Assembly: GCF_030435705.1 (NCBI RefSeq) | Contig: NZ_CP129382.1 | Coordinates: 2,170,001 to 2,234,000 of the forward strand | Reading direction: 5' to 3' | DNA from: Rhizobium sp. SSA_523 | GTDB taxonomy: Bacteria > Pseudomonadota > Alphaproteobacteria > Rhizobiales > Rhizobiaceae | DNA: 64,000 nt | Shown: piece by piece, positions 62,515-64,000 of the stretch | Layout: each line of letters starts with the position of its first letter | Numbering within the stretch: position 1 is the first letter of the stretch | Position numbers and translations under genes: made by a program | Notes under the pieces: model-generated | Told to the model about the DNA's origin: nothing | The model's database searches: none | What the model saw: the letters and a program-made list of their open reading frames with translations, nothing else

Positions 62515-63876
62515 ATGCGCCAGATCCGTTTCAACGCCTTCGACATGAACTGCGTCGGCCATATCCAGCACGGCCTGTGGACGCATCCCCGCGACCAGTC
62601 GCATCGCTATTGCGACCTTCATTACTGGACCCGTTACGCGCGACGTCTGGAGGAAGGCCTGTTCGACGGCATCTTCCTCGCCGATGTGGTCGGGGTGAAC
62701 GATGTTCTGGGCGGATCCGCGGATGCGGCCCTGCGCGGCGCCGTGCAGGTGCCGGTCAACGATCCGATGCTGCTTGTCCCAGCCATGGCGGCAGTGACGC
62801 GGCATCTCGGCTTCGGCGTGACGGCCAATCTGACCTATGAGACGCCCTTCCTGTTTGCCCGGCGCATGTCCACGCTCGACCACCTGACGGGCGGGCGAAT
62901 CGGCTGGAACATCGTCACCGGCTATCTGGACAGCGCGGCAAAAGCCATCGGCCTCGATGCCCAGGCCGCCCATGACGATCGCTACGACCTGGCGGACGAA
63001 TATATGGAGGTCGTCTACCGGCTTTGGGAGGAGAGCTGGGCGGATGATGCGGTGCTGTTCGACCGCGTCAACCAGCGCTATGCCGATCCCGACAAGGTGC
63101 GCAAGATCCGTCATGCCGGCAAGCAGTACCGAATCGATGCCATGCATCTTTCGGCGCCGTCTCCGCAAAGGACGCCGGTGCTCTATCAGGCCGGCTCGTC
63201 CAGCCGTGGCCGGCAATTTGCCGCCACGCATGCCGAATGCGTTTTCGTCAACGGCCAGAAGATCGAAGGCGTCCGGGAGATCGTCGATGACATTCGCAGC
63301 CGTGCGGTGGCGGGCGGCCGGCAGGCGGAGGACATCAAGATCTTCATGGGAGCCACCATCGTGACCGGCAGAACGGATGCCGAAGCCCGGGAGAAGTTCG
63401 AGGAATACCGCGGCTATGTCAGCTCCGAGGCGGCTCTTGTTCATGCGGCCGCCTCGCTCGGCATCGATTTCTCGAAATATGACCTGGATGAGCCCATCGA
63501 CACCGGCAAGAGCAATGCCATTGTCTCCAATGTGGAAGCGATCGGCCGCAGTGCCGGCCCGCAATGGACCAAGCGTCGCCTCCTGGAGCAGATGGTGCTG
63601 GGCAGCCGGCAGGCACCAATGATCGGCTCGGCCGAAGCCGTTGCAGACCAGCTGGCGGCCTGGAGCCGGGATGCCGGGATTGACGGCTTCAACCTGTCGC
63701 GCACCGTCGTGCCCGAGTGCTTCGACGATGTGATCGAGCTGGTGGTGCCGATCCTGCAGGAACGTGGTCTCTACAAGACATCCTATGCCGAAGGGCCGCT
63801 ACGGCAGAAGCTGTTCGGCGGACCTCGCCTGCCGGACCGCCATATCGCTGCGGGTTTCCGACAGATGGCCGAGTGA
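62515..63876 (+). CDS. Luciferase-like FMN-dependent monooxygenase (NtaA/SnaA/DszA type)
   Basis: 453 aa TIM-barrel flavin monooxygenase. Family text: HGLWTHPRDQSHRYCDLHYW near residue 20, LADVVGVNDVLGG, LTGGRIGWNIVTGYLDSAAK, PVLYQAGSSSRGRQFAATHA and FNLSRTVVPECFDDVIELVVP. Such enzymes oxidise chelates, sulfonates or sulfur heterocycles with reduced FMN from a separate reductase. The frame is open 32 codons earlier; GAGG before this ATG sets the start. Substrate unknown. Confidence 0.88.
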   Translation: MRQIRFNAFDMNCVGHIQHGLWTHPRDQSHRYCDLHYWTRYARRLEEGLFDGIFLADVVGVNDVLGGSADAALRGAVQVPVNDPMLLVPAMAAVTRHLGFGVTANLTYETPFLFARRMSTLDHLTGGRIGWNIVTGYLDSAAKAIGLDAQAAHDDRYDLADEYMEVVYRLWEESWADDAVLFDRVNQRYADPDKVRKIRHAGKQYRIDAMHLSAPSPQRTPVLYQAGSSSRGRQFAATHAECVFVNGQKIEGVREIVDDIRSRAVAGGRQAEDIKIFMGATIVTGRTDAEAREKFEEYRGYVSSEAALVHAAASLGIDFSKYDLDEPIDTGKSNAIVSNVEAIGRSAGPQWTKRRLLEQMVLGSRQAPMIGSAEAVADQLAAWSRDAGIDGFNLSRTVVPECFDDVIELVVPILQERGLYKTSYAEGPLRQKLFGGPRLPDRHIAAGFRQMAE

Positions 63877-63933
63877 GATGACCGGCTGAGATGATGGCTG
63901 AGATGACCGAGAGCTGATAGGGACCTTTGCGGG

Positions 63934-64000
63934 ATGAGCGAGAAAACCACCGGTTCCGGGCGCCGATGGAGCATGCTGGCCTGGCTTTGCCTTGCCGTCG
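63934..64000 (+). CDS. Start of an uncharacterised, probably membrane-associated protein (cut by window)
   Basis: ATG behind GCGGG 57 bases after the monooxygenase stop; about 22 residues visible: a basic leader (SEKTTGSGRRW) then the start of a hydrophobic helix (MLAWLCLAV). A transporter permease of the same cluster is plausible; identity is not readable. Confidence 0.45.
   Translation, partial: MSEKTTGSGRRWSMLAWLCLAV

Overview
The window is GC-rich, densely coded chromosome or chromid DNA from an alphaproteobacterium, most likely a member of the Rhizobiaceae. The signs are a DppBC-type peptide importer with an M19 dipeptidase, two Ku genes, a caa3-type oxidase with a fused subunit I-III, an EcfG-like sigma factor, a rhizobial-looking intergenic repeat, and many short conserved-looking genes. 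I see no rRNA, tRNA, CRISPR array, insertion sequence, integrase or replication origin.

Layout. 1-6.2 kb: minus-strand operon of LysR regulator, phosphoribosyltransferase, M19 dipeptidase and a peptide ABC importer, divergent from glutaryl-CoA dehydrogenase and a GabD-like dehydrogenase (6.3-9.1 kb). 9.2-13.0 kb: sulfate importer sbp-cysT-cysW-cysA. 13.2-18.5 kb: TetR regulator, membrane-fusion protein and RND pump. 18.6-21.4 kb: BON protein and PQQ glucose dehydrogenase. 21.9-34.3 kb: ECF sigma factor, two convergent Ku genes, a NepR-like mini-protein, an isochorismatase-fold hydrolase, a YciF-like protein, a DUF2934 protein, glycogen synthase, glycogen debranching enzyme and about ten small genes. 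34.3-40.1 kb: caa3-type terminal oxidase. 40.4-44.6 kb: PfpI-like protein, topoisomerase IB, HWE histidine kinase and small genes. 44.9-50.5 kb: sugar ABC importer with a divergent LacI regulator. 50.7-54.5 kb: asparagine synthase and small genes. 54.7-58.0 kb: phospholipase D/cardiolipin-synthase-like, YbhN-like and YbhP-like proteins. 58.2-58.7 kb: two small genes. 58.9-59.0 kb: a candidate small RNA. 59.2-61.7 kb: cyanide-insensitive-type bd oxidase with a DUF2474-like mini-protein. 61.8-64 kb: XRE-cupin regulator, luciferase-like monooxygenase and the start of another gene.

The main discovery is a regulon readable from promoter sequence alone. From about 21.4 to 58.9 kb, 24 non-coding sites match GGAAC-N16/17-NGTT, the promoter pattern of the alphaproteobacterial general stress response sigma factor EcfG/RpoE2. 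They mostly sit 20-60 bases before start codons, on both strands. They precede the sigma gene itself, both ku genes, gcd, glgA, topoisomerase IB, the phospholipase D and ybhN-like genes, two ferritin-like-fold genes, many small genes, a 25-residue membrane peptide, and an RNA with its own terminator and a C-rich single-stranded region. None was found upstream of the peptide, sulfate, RND or sugar-transport operons. The stretch therefore looks like a general stress response island joining DNA end-joining and topology, carbon storage, envelope lipid functions, respiration and many uncharacterised mini-proteins. All functional statements are from reading sequence; no database search or computation was run.
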